DNA of 64,000 bases from Shewanella saliphila (lineage in GTDB: Bacteria > Pseudomonadota > Gammaproteobacteria > Enterobacterales > Shewanellaceae): positions 94,628 through 158,627 of the forward strand of contig NZ_BMQV01000004.1 of the NCBI RefSeq assembly GCF_014648295.1, in the 5' to 3' direction. Of this stretch, positions 31,591 to 41,690 are shown in pieces; the stretch's first letter is position 1; each line of letters begins with the position of its first letter. The notes beneath the pieces were generated by a model. The model worked only from the letters and a program-made list of their open reading frames with translations, was not told where the DNA came from and searched no databases. The position numbers and the translations under genes were made by a program.

Positions 31591-33381
31591 ATGAGCAAGC
31601 CATTAGCATTAACCGATGTCGTACTGCGTGACGCCCATCAATCATTACTCGCAACACGTTTACGTATTGACGATATGTTACCGATTGCCCCTTTGCTAGA
31701 CAAAGTGGGCTTCTGGTCTCTAGAGTCTTGGGGCGGAGCGACCTTTGACTCTTGTATTCGTTATCTTGGTGAAGATCCTTGGGATCGCATTCGTGAATTA
31801 AAGAAAGCCATGCCAAATACGCCGCAACAAATGTTATTGCGTGGGCAAAATCTTTTAGGCTACCGTCATTATGCTGATGATGTTGTGACTCGCTTTGTTG
31901 AGCGCGCTCATACCAATGGTGTGGACGTATTCCGTATTTTTGATGCAATGAACGATGTGCGTAACCTTGAAACCGCTGTAAAAGCCGTTAAGAACGTTGG
32001 TGGGCATGCCCAAGGCACCATTTCATTTACCACAAGCCCCGTGCACACCATCGATACCTGGGTGGATATGGCTAAACGTTTAGAAGACATGGGCGCAGAT
32101 TCTTTATGTATTAAAGACATGGCAGGCTTACTCAAGCCGATGCAAGCTTATGAATTAATCAGTCGCCTAAAATCGCAAACCGATTTAATGGTCTCAATGC
32201 ATTGCCATGCTACAACAGGCTTAAGCACTGCAACCTATCAAAAAGCCATTGAAGCAGGAGTCGATGTTTTAGATACCGCGATATCATCAATGAGCCAAAC
32301 CTATGGTCACAGCGCCACTGAAACGCTTGTTGCTATGGTTGAAGATACCGACAGAGCGACTGGCTATGACATGGTGTTGCTTGAAGAGATAGCCGCTTAT
32401 TTCCGTGATGTTCGTAAAAAATACGTTCGTTTTGAAGGTGCATTAAAAGGGATTGATTCACGTATTTTACGTGCTCAAGTGCCTGGCGGCATGTTAACTA
32501 ACATGGAAAACCAATTAAAAGAGCAGGGCGCTGCAGACAAAATGGATGCCGTGCTAGAAGAAATTCCACGGGTGCGTGAAGATCTCGGGTTCTTACCTTT
32601 AGTCACCCCAACATCACAAATTGTTGGCTCTCAGTCAGTGATTAACGTGTTAATGGGCGAGCGCTACAAGTCGATGACCAAAGAGACCGAAGGGGTATTA
32701 AAAGGTGAGTATGGCGCCACGCCAGCGCCTGTTAATGCCGAGCTACAAGCTCGAGTATTAAAAGGCGAAGATCCTATTACTTGTCGCCCTGCAGACTTAA
32801 TTGCACCTGAGCTTGATAAATTACGTACAGAATTAGCTGAAAAAGCCAAAGAACAAGGTTTTGCGTTAGCAAGCGAATCTGATGACGACGTTATGACCTA
32901 CGCACTGTTTAACCAAATTGGTTTGCAGTTCTTGAAAAATCGCGGCAATCCAGATGCATTTGAACCTGTGCCAAGTGCCGATGACCTCCAAGTTAAAGCG
33001 AGTGCTGACAACGGGCCACAAACTTATACCGTCAATGTTGAAGGCCAAAGCTTTGTTGTTGAAGTCAGCGAAGGCGGCGATATCAGTCAAATCACCCCAA
33101 CAGCAGCACCTGTATCGGCAAGCCCAGCCCCGGTTGCAGCGGCTCCCTCTGCACCTACGGGTGAAGTTAAATGCACTATGGCTGCGCCTCTGTCGGGTAA
33201 CATCTTTAAGGTGCTGGTTAACAATGGTCAAGCGGTTAAAGCCGGTGAAGTGTTGATTATTCTTGAAGCAATGAAAATGGAAACCGAAATTCGTGCTCAG
33301 CAAGACGGTGTTGTCGCAAACCTTGCCGTTAAGCAAGGTGACAGTGTGACAGTGGGTTCAGCATTACTTGCATTAGCATAA
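31591..33381 (+). CDS. oadA: Oxaloacetate decarboxylase alpha subunit
   Basis: Biotin-dependent carboxyltransferase subunit, 596 residues from ATG 31591 ([18 protein letters not shown]) preceded by TTTTGGAGTC; an upstream in-frame start at 31534 lies inside oadG and is not used. The N-terminal TIM-barrel has [11 protein letters not shown] and the metal site MHCHATTG. An Ala/Pro-rich linker (about 515-540) and a C-terminal biotinyl domain with EAMKMETE follow. The complex decarboxylates oxaloacetate to pyruvate and exports Na+. Confidence 0.96.
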   Translation: MSKPLALTDVVLRDAHQSLLATRLRIDDMLPIAPLLDKVGFWSLESWGGATFDSCIRYLGEDPWDRIRELKKAMPNTPQQMLLRGQNLLGYRHYADDVVTRFVERAHTNGVDVFRIFDAMNDVRNLETAVKAVKNVGGHAQGTISFTTSPVHTIDTWVDMAKRLEDMGADSLCIKDMAGLLKPMQAYELISRLKSQTDLMVSMHCHATTGLSTATYQKAIEAGVDVLDTAISSMSQTYGHSATETLVAMVEDTDRATGYDMVLLEEIAAYFRDVRKKYVRFEGALKGIDSRILRAQVPGGMLTNMENQLKEQGAADKMDAVLEEIPRVREDLGFLPLVTPTSQIVGSQSVINVLMGERYKSMTKETEGVLKGEYGATPAPVNAELQARVLKGEDPITCRPADLIAPELDKLRTELAEKAKEQGFALASESDDDVMTYALFNQIGLQFLKNRGNPDAFEPVPSADDLQVKASADNGPQTYTVNVEGQSFVVEVSEGGDISQITPTAAPVSASPAPVAAAPSAPTGEVKCTMAAPLSGNIFKVLVNNGQAVKAGEVLIILEAMKMETEIRAQQDGVVANLAVKQGDSVTVGSALLALA

Positions 33382-33390
33382 GAGGTCGAA

Positions 33391-34521
33391 ATGGAAGGAT
33401 TAATGGCCTTTTGGTCAGAAACTGGGATTGCCAACTTTACTGGCGGCCAATTATTAATGATGGGCGTGGGCTGTTTATTGCTGTTTTTAGCCATTGCTAA
33501 AGGCTTTGAACCACTATTATTACTGCCAATTGGCTTTGGTGCTATTTTAGCTAACATTCCGAACGCGGGTTTTACTGACGAGGGCGGCTTACTCTATTAC
33601 GCCTACCATGTGGGTATTGAAACCGGTATTTTCCCACTGCTTATCTTCATGGGCGTGGGCGCCTTAACCGATTTTGGAGCCTTAATCGCTAACCCTAAAA
33701 CATTATTGTTAGGTGCGGCGGCGCAGTTTGGTATTTTTGCAACCTTACTCGGTGCCATTGGGCTTAACTTAGTGCCTGGGTTTGAGTTTAGTATGCAAGA
33801 TGCTGCTGCAATTGCCATCATTGGTGGTGCAGATGGGCCAACCGCGATTTTCTTAGCCTCTAAGCTGGCGCCTGAGTTATTGGGTGCCATTGCGGTTGCT
33901 GCTTATTCATACATGGCATTGGTGCCGTTAATTCAGCCGCCAATAATGAAATTATTGACCACCAAAGCTGAACGTGAAATTAAGATGGAGCAGCTGCGCG
34001 AAGTTAGCAAAAAAGAGAAAATCATTTTCCCATTGATGGTATTGGGTATGACCATTCTGTTTTTACCTGCAGCCACACCGTTAGTGGGTATGTTTTGTCT
34101 CGGTAACTTAATGCGTGAGTCTGGTGTAGTGGATCGTTTGTCTAAAACCGCACAAAACGAATTAATTAATATTGTGACGATTTTCCTCGGGCTGGCTGTT
34201 GGATCTAAATTGTCTGCAGAGCAGTTTTTGCGTATCGAAACCCTCGGTATTTTAGTTTTGGGTGCTGTGGCATTTAGTATTGGTACGGCTACAGGTGTAT
34301 TAATGGCTAAGCTGATGTGTAAGCTGTCGGGCGGTAAAGTGAATCCATTGATTGGTGCGGCAGGTGTTTCAGCGGTGCCAATGGCTGCAAGGGTGGTGAA
34401 TAAAGTGGGCCTAGAGTCTAACAATCAAAACTTTTTGCTTATGCATGCCATGGGGCCAAACGTTGCGGGGGTGCTGGGTAGTGCGGTTGCTGCCGGTGTC
34501 TTGCTTGCGGTGCTTGGTTAA
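33391..34521 (+). CDS. oadB: Oxaloacetate decarboxylase beta subunit
   Basis: Integral membrane Na+ pump subunit, 376 residues with about nine to eleven hydrophobic segments. Conserved motifs include [15 protein letters not shown], the Na+/carboxybiotin region [19 protein letters not shown] (Asp in the intramembrane loop), [16 protein letters not shown] and [18 protein letters not shown]. It begins 9 bp after oadA, third gene of the operon. Confidence 0.96.
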   Translation: MEGLMAFWSETGIANFTGGQLLMMGVGCLLLFLAIAKGFEPLLLLPIGFGAILANIPNAGFTDEGGLLYYAYHVGIETGIFPLLIFMGVGALTDFGALIANPKTLLLGAAAQFGIFATLLGAIGLNLVPGFEFSMQDAAAIAIIGGADGPTAIFLASKLAPELLGAIAVAAYSYMALVPLIQPPIMKLLTTKAEREIKMEQLREVSKKEKIIFPLMVLGMTILFLPAATPLVGMFCLGNLMRESGVVDRLSKTAQNELINIVTIFLGLAVGSKLSAEQFLRIETLGILVLGAVAFSIGTATGVLMAKLMCKLSGGKVNPLIGAAGVSAVPMAARVVNKVGLESNNQNFLLMHAMGPNVAGVLGSAVAAGVLLAVLG

Positions 34522-34544
34522 TCCCAAGATTTAATCTGAAACTG

Positions 34545-34571
34545 AGCCAGTGCTATAGCACTGGCTTTGTT
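34545..34571 (+). terminator. Terminator after oadB
   Basis: The 9-bp stem AGCCAGTGC / GCACTGGCT with loop TATA is followed by TTGTT, 23 bp after the oadB stop. The T-run is short. Confidence 0.65.
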
Positions 34572-34811
34572 CGTTTACGGCCTACCTCTTTTGGAACATA
34601 TTGGTGCGTTAATGCTGTAATGTTGCACTGTTATGGTATTACGGGTTGTTAACCAAATTTTAACAATTGCAGTTAAATCATGCATTTAACAGATTGGCAC
34701 GAATGATGAATATTAATACTTACACGTGTTGAACATTCTGTATGAGTGGGTAACGTGTCAGGTTTAAACCTAACTGACTGATATATAACGTGTAAAAATT
34801 TACTTTTTGGC
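34572..34811 (+). promoter_or_regulatory. nrt operon upstream region
   Basis: A gene-free region before the nitrate-type transporter. TGGCACGAATGATGA (34695-34709) matches the -24 half of a sigma-54 promoter well but the -12 half poorly (ATGA for TTGC). AGGTTTAAACCT (about 34759-34770) is a 12-bp palindrome flanked by GTCA and TGAC elements that could fold as a leader hairpin, and AACGTGT occurs twice around it. None of these is decisive. Confidence 0.35.
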
Positions 34812-34861
34812 AAAGGCGCTATCGAGATATTCCTTTATGGATATCCGAGGCGCCTTTTTTG
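34812..34861 (+). terminator. Leader terminator (attenuator) before nrtA
   Basis: The stem AAAGGCGC (34812-34819) pairs with GCGCCTTT (34850-34857). An inner stem GATAT / ATATC and a T-run (34855-34860) complete an intrinsic terminator. It ends 30 bp before the nrtA start, that is, inside the 5' leader and not after a gene. Nitrate assimilation operons in Klebsiella and Azotobacter are controlled by antitermination at just such a leader terminator (NasR, NasT); the same logic is inferred here. Confidence 0.7.
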
Positions 34862-34890
34862 TGGGCAATTTTCATCAATGGGGAATTAAC

Positions 34891-36279
34891 ATGACTTGGA
34901 CAACATCGATAACACAGCAGTTGCTTAAACCGCTTATCTTGGGGATAGCGATTGGCACCAGCTTAAGTGTCACTTCGGTCAATGCTGAAATAGGCTATCC
35001 AGAAAAAGAAGAGCTTAAATTTGGTTTTATCAAATTAACCGATATGGCACCGATAGCTGTCGCGTATGAAAAAGGCTATTTCGAGGAAGAAGGCCTGTAC
35101 GTCACCATCGAAGCACAAGCTAACTGGAAAGTCTTACTTGATGGCGTTATCGACGGTCGCCTTGATGGCGCGCACATGCTTGCGGGCCAGCCTATTGCTG
35201 CCACCATAGGTTATGGTACTAAAGCCCATATTATTACCCCATTTTCAATGGACCTAAACGGTAATGCGATTACGGTTTCAAATGATGTGTGGGCTAAAAT
35301 GAAGCCGAACATTGCCAAGCAAGCTGATGGAAAGCCAGTTCACCCTATTACTGCCGACTCATTAAAGCCGGTTGTTGAAGAATTTAATGCGGCGGGTAAA
35401 CCATTTAATATGGGCATGGTATTTCCTGTATCGACTCACAACTACGAGTTACGTTATTGGTTAGCGGCAGGGGGGATTCACCCAGGCTTTTATGCGCCGC
35501 ACAAAGGTGATACTTCAGGGCAAATTGACGCACAAGCGTTATTGTCGGTAACACCACCACCACAAATGCCTTCAACACTTGAAGCTGGCACTATTTACGG
35601 ATATTGCGTTGGTGAGCCCTGGAACCAACAGGCCGTGTTTAAAGGCATTGGTGTTCCGGTAGTGACAGATTATGAAATTTGGAAAAATAACCCAGAAAAA
35701 GTCTTTGGTATCACGGCACAGTTTGCTGAAAAATACCCTAATACCACTATTCGCTTAACACGTGCATTAATTCGTGCGGCCAAGTGGCTGGATGACAATA
35801 ACAACGCTAACCGCCCAGAAGCGGTAAAAATATTGTCACAACCTAACTATGTCGGCGCAGATTACGACGTGATTGCCAACAGCATGACTGGCACCTTTGA
35901 ATATGAAAAAGGCGACAAGCGTGCAGTGCCAGACTTTAATGTGTTCTTTAGACACAACGCCACTTACCCATACTATTCAGATGCGATTTGGTATTTAACT
36001 CAAATGCGCCGTTGGGGCCAAATTGAACAAGATCAATCAGACGATTGGTACAAAGATGTTGCCGCTAAGGTTTACCGTCCTGATCTTTACGCTAAAGCAG
36101 CACAATCACTTATCGACGACAAATTAATCCCTGCAAGTGCGTTTCCTGACTTTAGCAGCGAAAGCGGGTTTAAAGCGCCGCAAACTCACTTTATCGATAA
36201 TTTAGTGTACGACGGAAGTCAGCCAAATGCATACATCAATTCATTTACGATTGGTTTAAAGCAAGGTGACAAGCTGTAA
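34891..36279 (+). CDS. nrtA: Nitrate-type ABC transporter substrate-binding protein (CmpA/NrtA family)
   Basis: Periplasmic binding protein, 462 residues from ATG 34891, which follows GGGGAATTAAC. It has an N-terminal signal peptide ([17 protein letters not shown], cleavage near VNA-E). The mature part shows the NrtA fold: [23 protein letters not shown], then [20 protein letters not shown] and [14 protein letters not shown]. An earlier in-frame start (34807) would begin inside the leader terminator and is rejected. Nitrate is the likeliest ligand; nitrite, bicarbonate or cyanate cannot be excluded by reading. Confidence 0.88.
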   Translation: MTWTTSITQQLLKPLILGIAIGTSLSVTSVNAEIGYPEKEELKFGFIKLTDMAPIAVAYEKGYFEEEGLYVTIEAQANWKVLLDGVIDGRLDGAHMLAGQPIAATIGYGTKAHIITPFSMDLNGNAITVSNDVWAKMKPNIAKQADGKPVHPITADSLKPVVEEFNAAGKPFNMGMVFPVSTHNYELRYWLAAGGIHPGFYAPHKGDTSGQIDAQALLSVTPPPQMPSTLEAGTIYGYCVGEPWNQQAVFKGIGVPVVTDYEIWKNNPEKVFGITAQFAEKYPNTTIRLTRALIRAAKWLDDNNNANRPEAVKILSQPNYVGADYDVIANSMTGTFEYEKGDKRAVPDFNVFFRHNATYPYYSDAIWYLTQMRRWGQIEQDQSDDWYKDVAAKVYRPDLYAKAAQSLIDDKLIPASAFPDFSSESGFKAPQTHFIDNLVYDGSQPNAYINSFTIGLKQGDKL

Positions 36280-36300
36280 TACACGGCTAAGGAGTCTGGG

Positions 36301-37284
36301 GTGAATAGTCTAACGTCGATTACACATAATCGCTTAATGGAACGAGACAAGGTGGCAGCAGTGATGGTGAAAATGGCTGAGCTCAGTAAAGTGATCTTGT
36401 TACCGTTTATTGGTATAGCCATATTTTTAAGCATATGGACAGTGACCGCCAATAGTATCGATACGTCTTTGGGTAAGTTTCCGGGACCGGTTGCGGTGGT
36501 GACACAGTTTGAAAATTTATATCAAGAACATGTTAACGAGCGCGAAAAAGCACAGGCATTTTTTGAACGCCAAGAAACGCGTAATGCGGCTCGGCTGGCA
36601 AAAGATCCAAGCTATGAAGCCAAAATTCGTGGCTACACCGGTAAAGAAACCTTTTGGGATCAAATTGTCACGAGTTTAGTGACCGTGATGAGTGGCTTTA
36701 TATTGGCTGCAGTTATCGCCATTCCCTTAGGTATTTGGATGGGGTTAAGCCGCAGCTTACAAGCGGCAATTAACCCCATTATTCAAATCTTTAAACCGGT
36801 ATCACCGCTAGCCTGGTTGCCTTTGGTCACTATGGTAGTGAGTGCGGTGTATGTGTCGCCAGATCCGATAGTATCAAAATCGTTTATTAACTCGATGTTG
36901 ACCGTCACCCTGTGTAGCGTGTGGCCGATGATTATCAATACCGCTATTGGGGTGTCGAGTATCGACAGCGACTTAATTAATGTCAGTAAAGTACTGCGAT
37001 TGTCGGCCATCACCCATGTGCAAAAAATTGTGTTACCCGCGTCCATTCCAATGATTTTTACCGGAATGCGATTATCGCTGGGTGTGGCCTGGATGGTATT
37101 AATTGCCGCCGAAATGTTAGCCCAAAACCCAGGGTTAGGTAAGTTTGTTTGGGATGAGTTTCAAAATGGTAGTTCTGACTCATTAGCGCGCATTATGGCA
37201 GCCGTCGTGGTGATTGGCTTTATTGGCTTTTTACTCGACCGCGGCATCTTAGCGTTACAACGCTGGGTTTCTTGGGACCAATAA
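36301..37284 (+). CDS. nrtB: Nitrate-type ABC transporter permease (NrtB-like)
   Basis: A 327-residue inner membrane permease starting with GTG. Membrane helices lie at about residues 33-52, 120-146 and several in the C-terminal half. The EAA loop region is visible, and the segment NPGLGKFVWDEFQNGSSDSLARIMAAV matches NrtB/CmpB permeases. A charged insert (about 75-115) after the first helix is typical of this subgroup. It lies 21 bp after nrtA and 10 bp before the ATPase. Confidence 0.88.
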   Translation: MNSLTSITHNRLMERDKVAAVMVKMAELSKVILLPFIGIAIFLSIWTVTANSIDTSLGKFPGPVAVVTQFENLYQEHVNEREKAQAFFERQETRNAARLAKDPSYEAKIRGYTGKETFWDQIVTSLVTVMSGFILAAVIAIPLGIWMGLSRSLQAAINPIIQIFKPVSPLAWLPLVTMVVSAVYVSPDPIVSKSFINSMLTVTLCSVWPMIINTAIGVSSIDSDLINVSKVLRLSAITHVQKIVLPASIPMIFTGMRLSLGVAWMVLIAAEMLAQNPGLGKFVWDEFQNGSSDSLARIMAAVVVIGFIGFLLDRGILALQRWVSWDQ

Positions 37285-37294
37285 GGAAAACACA

Positions 37295-38167
37295 ATGAGC
37301 ACATTTTTAGATATCAGTGGTGTTGATATGGTTTTTCCAACACCTAAGGGATCATTTACTGCCCTCAAAGACGTTAATTTGAAAATAAACCAGGGTGAGT
37401 TTGTCTCGTTAATTGGTCACTCTGGTTGCGGTAAATCAACCGTATTAAATATTGTCGCCGGGTTATATCAAGCCAGTTCTGGTGGGGTTATTTTAAAAAA
37501 TACTGAAGTCAAAGCCCCTGGGCCAGAACGGGCGGTGGTGTTTCAAAATCATTCATTATTGCCCTGGCTCAGTGCCTATCAAAACGTTGAGTTGGCGGTA
37601 AAGCAAGTCTTTGCTGGCAAAATGAATAAAACCGAAATGAAACAATGGATTGAACATAATTTGCAGCTGGTACACATGGATCATGCTATGCACAAACGCC
37701 CAGGTGAAATTTCTGGCGGTATGAAGCAGCGTGTCGGTATTGCACGTGCGCTTGCCATGCAACCAGAAGTGCTATTAATGGATGAACCCTTTGGCGCACT
37801 TGATGCGCTCACCCGAGCACATATGCAAGATTCGTTAATGGAAATCCAAAGTCAGCTCAATAACACAGTGATTATGATCACCCACGACGTCGATGAGGCT
37901 GTATTGCTGTCAGACAAAATCGTCATGATGACCAATGGCCCCGAAGCCACCGTGGGTGAGATTTTATCGGTAGAGCTTGAGCGTCCAAGAAACCGCTTAG
38001 CCTTAGCGCAAGATACCGAATACAACCGATTGCGATCTGAAGTACTTAAGTTCCTCTACGAAAAGCAGCGCAAGGTTGAACCGCTGCCTCAAACTAAACA
38101 AGTAAATAAAATGCAAGATATGTCACAGCAAAAAATTAACAAAGTCGTTACCATTAATAACGGTTAG
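37295..38167 (+). CDS. Nitrate-type ABC transporter ATP-binding protein
   Basis: A 290-residue ABC ATPase: Walker [11 protein letters not shown]-loop [13 protein letters not shown], signature [16 protein letters not shown], Walker [12 protein letters not shown], switch His in ITHDVDEA. It corresponds to the single-domain NrtD/SsuB/TauB type, and there is no NrtC-like fused binding domain. The poly-charged Gln/Lys-rich C-terminus (from about residue 250) is unlikely to be catalytic. Third gene of the operon. Confidence 0.9.
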   Translation: MSTFLDISGVDMVFPTPKGSFTALKDVNLKINQGEFVSLIGHSGCGKSTVLNIVAGLYQASSGGVILKNTEVKAPGPERAVVFQNHSLLPWLSAYQNVELAVKQVFAGKMNKTEMKQWIEHNLQLVHMDHAMHKRPGEISGGMKQRVGIARALAMQPEVLLMDEPFGALDALTRAHMQDSLMEIQSQLNNTVIMITHDVDEAVLLSDKIVMMTNGPEATVGEILSVELERPRNRLALAQDTEYNRLRSEVLKFLYEKQRKVEPLPQTKQVNKMQDMSQQKINKVVTINNG

Positions 38168-38226
38168 CTTGCAAGCGACTTAAATACACAACAACGTGTA
38201 ATAATAAAATATTCAAGGGATATAAG

Positions 38227-39498
38227 ATGAAAAATAAACTGCTTGCTAGTCAAGTTGCGGGTAAAGCTTGCTTAAATTTAAGCTCATTTAAAAAAGCGAC
38301 AGTATCAGCATTAAGCTGTTCATTATTATTGGCAATGGGCAGTGCAAACGCTGCAGAAACAACGGTTAATTCAGTTGCCGATGCCATTACTCAGGGTACT
38401 GCACAAGTAAACTTAAATTTACGTTATGAATCTGTCGATCAAGATAATGCGTTAAAAGATGCTGATGCGTTGACTTTACGCACTCGCTTAACGTTTGCTA
38501 CGGCGGAGTATTATGGATTAAGCGCGCTAGTTGAGTTTGAAGATTCTCGCAGTTTAGCAGGTGTCAATGATTACAATGATGCTATTGGTAATAATGCTGC
38601 TTACTCTGTGATTGCCGATCCGGAAACCACTGAGCTAGACCAAGCTTTCTTACAATATAAACGCAATGGCTTTAAAGCTAAAGTCGGCCGTCAAGTGATG
38701 GCTCTTGATAATATGCGTTTTATTGGGCATGTAGGCTGGCGTCAAGACCGTCAAACCTTTGATGCCGTGACCATGCAATATGCTATCGACGACTTTAGCG
38801 TTGATTACGGTTACATTTACAAACGTAACCGTATTTTCGCAGAAGTAAAAGACATTGACTCAAAAGATCACGTGTTTAATGCATCTTACAATTTAGATTT
38901 GGGAAAGCTAAGTGCATATGGCTACTTACTTGAAGAAGATACCAACGTAGAAAATGCTATTGACACCTACGGTATTCGCTTTGCGGGTGCTAAAGATTTT
39001 GATAACGTAAAACTCCTTTATACAGTTGATTATGCAACTCAAGACACAGATACCGCAACGGCATCATATTCTACTGATTATATGCTTGCAGAAGTGGGGG
39101 TAGGCTATAGTGGTTTAACGGTTAAGCTTGGATATGAGCTATTGGGTTCTGACGATGGCGAGTATGGATTTTCAACGCCATTAGCGACCTTGCATGCGTT
39201 TAATGGTTGGGCAGACCAATTCTTGGCAACACCAGCACAAGGCTTAGCTGATACATATGTATCAATTAGCGGTAAAGTCGCCGGCGGTAAATGGGCGTTG
39301 GTTTACCATGATTTTGAAGCCGATGACTCAAGTGCCACGGTGAGTGATTTAGGTAACGAAATAGACGCGGTATTTAGCTTACCAATCGATAAGCACTACA
39401 CTGTTGGTGTTAAATATGCTGCTTACTCTGCAGGTGATGCCGGTGCCGGTAAAGTTGATGCAGATAAAGTATGGTTATGGGCAAACGCTAAGTTCTAA
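38227..39498 (+). CDS. Outer membrane porin of the nitrate-type operon
   Basis: 423 residues with a signal peptide (cleavage near ANA-A at about residue 43). The mature part is built of alternating beta-strands, with acidic Asp-rich loops and a C-terminal strand ending in Phe (VWLWANAKF), the usual outer-membrane beta-barrel signal. It resembles the alginate-export/OprD-like porins of marine gammaproteobacteria, though the exact family is uncertain. It begins 59 bp after the ATPase with no terminator between, so it is probably co-transcribed and supplies substrate to the periplasmic binding protein. Confidence 0.78.
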   Translation: MKNKLLASQVAGKACLNLSSFKKATVSALSCSLLLAMGSANAAETTVNSVADAITQGTAQVNLNLRYESVDQDNALKDADALTLRTRLTFATAEYYGLSALVEFEDSRSLAGVNDYNDAIGNNAAYSVIADPETTELDQAFLQYKRNGFKAKVGRQVMALDNMRFIGHVGWRQDRQTFDAVTMQYAIDDFSVDYGYIYKRNRIFAEVKDIDSKDHVFNASYNLDLGKLSAYGYLLEEDTNVENAIDTYGIRFAGAKDFDNVKLLYTVDYATQDTDTATASYSTDYMLAEVGVGYSGLTVKLGYELLGSDDGEYGFSTPLATLHAFNGWADQFLATPAQGLADTYVSISGKVAGGKWALVYHDFEADDSSATVSDLGNEIDAVFSLPIDKHYTVGVKYAAYSAGDAGAGKVDADKVWLWANAKF

Positions 39499-39537
39499 TT
39501 CTTATCCAGAATTGAGGTTTATTAGTGTGCTATAACT

Positions 39538-39578
39538 AAAAAAGCGAGCATCAATTGATGCTCGCTTTTTGTTTTTTT
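39538..39578. terminator. Bidirectional terminator between porin and symporter genes
   Basis: The self-complementary AGCGAGCATCAATTGATGCTCGCT (quoted as arms AGCGAGCATCAA and TTGATGCTCGCT) is flanked by an A-run and T-runs. It serves the plus-strand porin and, in reverse, the minus-strand symporter. Confidence 0.9.
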
Positions 39579-39621
39579 GATTGCGGGTAACGCCCGCGTA
39601 TTATTAATATTATGCTAAAGA

Positions 39622-40872
39622 TTAAACCTGAGTTTGCGGCGCGGTTGATTCATTGGCGTAAAATTGTTCTACATCTAATTGACCTTCGCTTTTACCAATG
39701 ACTACGGCCGTCATCATGTCACCTGTGACGTTAGTGGCTGTGCGGATCATATCGATAATACGGTCAATAGCTGCAATAAAAGCAATACCTTCAAGCGGTA
39801 AACCAATCACACCTAATGTGACGGTTAACATGACCATTGCGCTACCAGGCACACCTGCAGTACCCACCGAAGCCACCGTTGCGGTGACCGCAATTAGCAT
39901 GTAATCGGTCATATCTAATGGAATACCGTAAATTTGCGCAATAAATATCGCGGCAATGGCAGGGTAGATACCACCGCAACCGTCCATGTTCATGGTTGCG
40001 CCAAGAGGCAGTACAAACGCGCTGTAGCGTTTAGACACCCCCATCGCTTCAGTGCAGCGTGTGCTGGCTGGTAAAGTACCAAAACTGGATGCAGTACTAA
40101 ATGCCACGACTTGCGCTGGCATGGCTTTGCGGAAAAACTGTAATGGGCTTAACCCCGCAGCAAATTTCACTAAGCCACCGTAAACAACAATAATATGAAT
40201 AAGCGCAGCGATATAAATCGCCATAATGAACTTACCTAACGGCAAAAGTGTGCTTAAGCCATACTCGCCGACCACCCAAGCCATTAACCCAAATACACCG
40301 ATAGGGGTTAATTTAAGCACCATACGCGTTAACTGGAACATGACTTCCGCGCCCGCTTCAATGGTATTTTTTAACGCCACGGCTTTTTCGCCGACAGCAT
40401 TAATCGCAATGCCCACCAACGCAGCAAACACAATAATTTGCAGCACATTACCCTCAGCCAATGAAGCAAAAGGGTTAACTGGGATCATGTTTAATAACAC
40501 CTGAGCAAACCCAGGAATATCACGTTCGCGCACCTCAGATGTAGCCAGCGCAAGATTGCCGCCCATATCGATAAGGCTACCAATAGTTAAGCCAATAAAC
40601 GACGCAATAGTGCCAGTAAACATAAACATGGCGAGGGTTTTAAAGCTCAGTCTTTTTAAGTTTGATTGCGAACCTAAAGAGGTAATACTGACCACAATGG
40701 CACAAAATACTAAAGGCGCGACCAGCATTTTTATCGCACTAATAAACAAATCGCCAAGCGGTTTTAATATAATGGCTGATTCACCCAGACCTATACCGGT
40801 TAAGGTGCCTAAAACAAAACCCGCAATGACTTTTTGCCAAAACGGAATACGATTGAGCGTTTGCAGTATCAT
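39622..40872 (-). CDS. Dicarboxylate/amino acid:cation symporter (DAACS family)
   Basis: A 416-residue integral membrane protein from ATG 40872 (MILQTLNRIPFWQKV), preceded by TTGGAATT; an in-frame ATG 36 bp upstream would add 12 residues. GltPh-type layout: the HP1 region has the Ser-rich STASSFGTLPAS, TM7 has NMDGCGG in the place of the NMDGT motif, and HP2 has GTAGVPGSAMVML. Na+- or H+-coupled uptake of C4-dicarboxylates or Glu/Asp is expected. The Thr of NMDGT is replaced by Cys, which occurs in part of the family. Confidence 0.9.
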   Translation of the reverse strand: MILQTLNRIPFWQKVIAGFVLGTLTGIGLGESAIILKPLGDLFISAIKMLVAPLVFCAIVVSITSLGSQSNLKRLSFKTLAMFMFTGTIASFIGLTIGSLIDMGGNLALATSEVRERDIPGFAQVLLNMIPVNPFASLAEGNVLQIIVFAALVGIAINAVGEKAVALKNTIEAGAEVMFQLTRMVLKLTPIGVFGLMAWVVGEYGLSTLLPLGKFIMAIYIAALIHIIVVYGGLVKFAAGLSPLQFFRKAMPAQVVAFSTASSFGTLPASTRCTEAMGVSKRYSAFVLPLGATMNMDGCGGIYPAIAAIFIAQIYGIPLDMTDYMLIAVTATVASVGTAGVPGSAMVMLTVTLGVIGLPLEGIAFIAAIDRIIDMIRTATNVTGDMMTAVVIGKSEGQLDVEQFYANESTAPQTQV

Positions 40873-41183
40873 GTCAATTCCAAGTGTAAACCCATGGTGT
40901 AATGCCAAGTGGATGGCATGTTAATGGGCTAAATAGCGGGGCATGGCGTTGTAAAACGTCCTGTACCCTACCTATAGGTTAATAAATATTAATCGCATTG
41001 TATGAACTGAGCTCATAGCAGACAACGTTATTTTGTTATAACTTATAAGAATAAGTGGCTTTGTTATTATAACTTTAATTTTTTTACTGTTTTTTAACCT
41101 ATTTCAACAACAAAACCGACTTTTGTTGGTCGAAGCTATAGCTCGTTAACTCAACCCTTTATTACGAGACAATAAGATAAGTC
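40873..41183. other. Divergent intergenic region, symporter / yqaA
   Basis: About 310 bp between divergent genes. It is AT-rich around 41020-41110 and must hold both promoters. No palindrome, terminator or small gene could be supported. Confidence 0.4.
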
Positions 41184-41603
41184 ATGACAAGTTTGTGGAT
41201 GATGTTCTCCGGCGCCTTTTTAGCGGCGACTTTATTACCGGGCGGGTCAGAGGTGTTGCTGGTGGCGTTACTCAATGAAGCCCCCTCTATGTGGTGGCAG
41301 CTGTTATTAATGGCCACGTTAGGTAACACCTTAGGCGCCATGACCAGTTATGGTTTAGGCCGTGCAGGACGGATGGCTAAAAATCCACAAGACATTCAAA
41401 GCAAATCTCATCAAACGGCCTTAGTGTGGGTTGAACGTTATGGTATTTGGGCGTTGTTATTATCCTGGTTGCCACTTATCGGTGATGTACTATGCCTACT
41501 TGCTGGCTGGTTAAAGTGGCCATTGATGGCATCAACATTACTGATATTTGTCGGAAAAATATTACGTTACAGTGTGATTGTTTTCATCTTTATGTCGGTA
41601 TGA
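41184..41603 (+). CDS. yqaA: YqaA family (SNARE-associated / DedA-like) membrane protein
   Basis: 139 residues (E. coli YqaA about 142) with three to four hydrophobic segments and the family marks FLAATLLPGGSEVLLVALL and LLSWLPLIGDVLCLLAGWL. DedA-superfamily proteins are linked to membrane lipid handling; the specific role of YqaA is not established. It is monocistronic, ahead of the M16 protease gene by 88 bp. Confidence 0.9.
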   Translation: MTSLWMMFSGAFLAATLLPGGSEVLLVALLNEAPSMWWQLLLMATLGNTLGAMTSYGLGRAGRMAKNPQDIQSKSHQTALVWVERYGIWALLLSWLPLIGDVLCLLAGWLKWPLMASTLLIFVGKILRYSVIVFIFMSV

Positions 41604-41690
41604 CAAGATAAAATGAATCTAGTATTAATCGGCTAGTGCATAACAAGTCTGTAATGCGCTAGACGCTTTGTTAACAGGAAGGACTCGATT

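Noticed and set aside
34695..34709. Sigma-54 promoter before nrtA
   Set aside because: The -24 element TGGCACG fits, but the -12 element is ATGA rather than TTGC, so it is kept only as a note.
34807..34890. Upstream start of nrtA
   Set aside because: It would place the coding start inside the leader terminator. ATG 34891 has a ribosome-binding site and begins a normal signal peptide.
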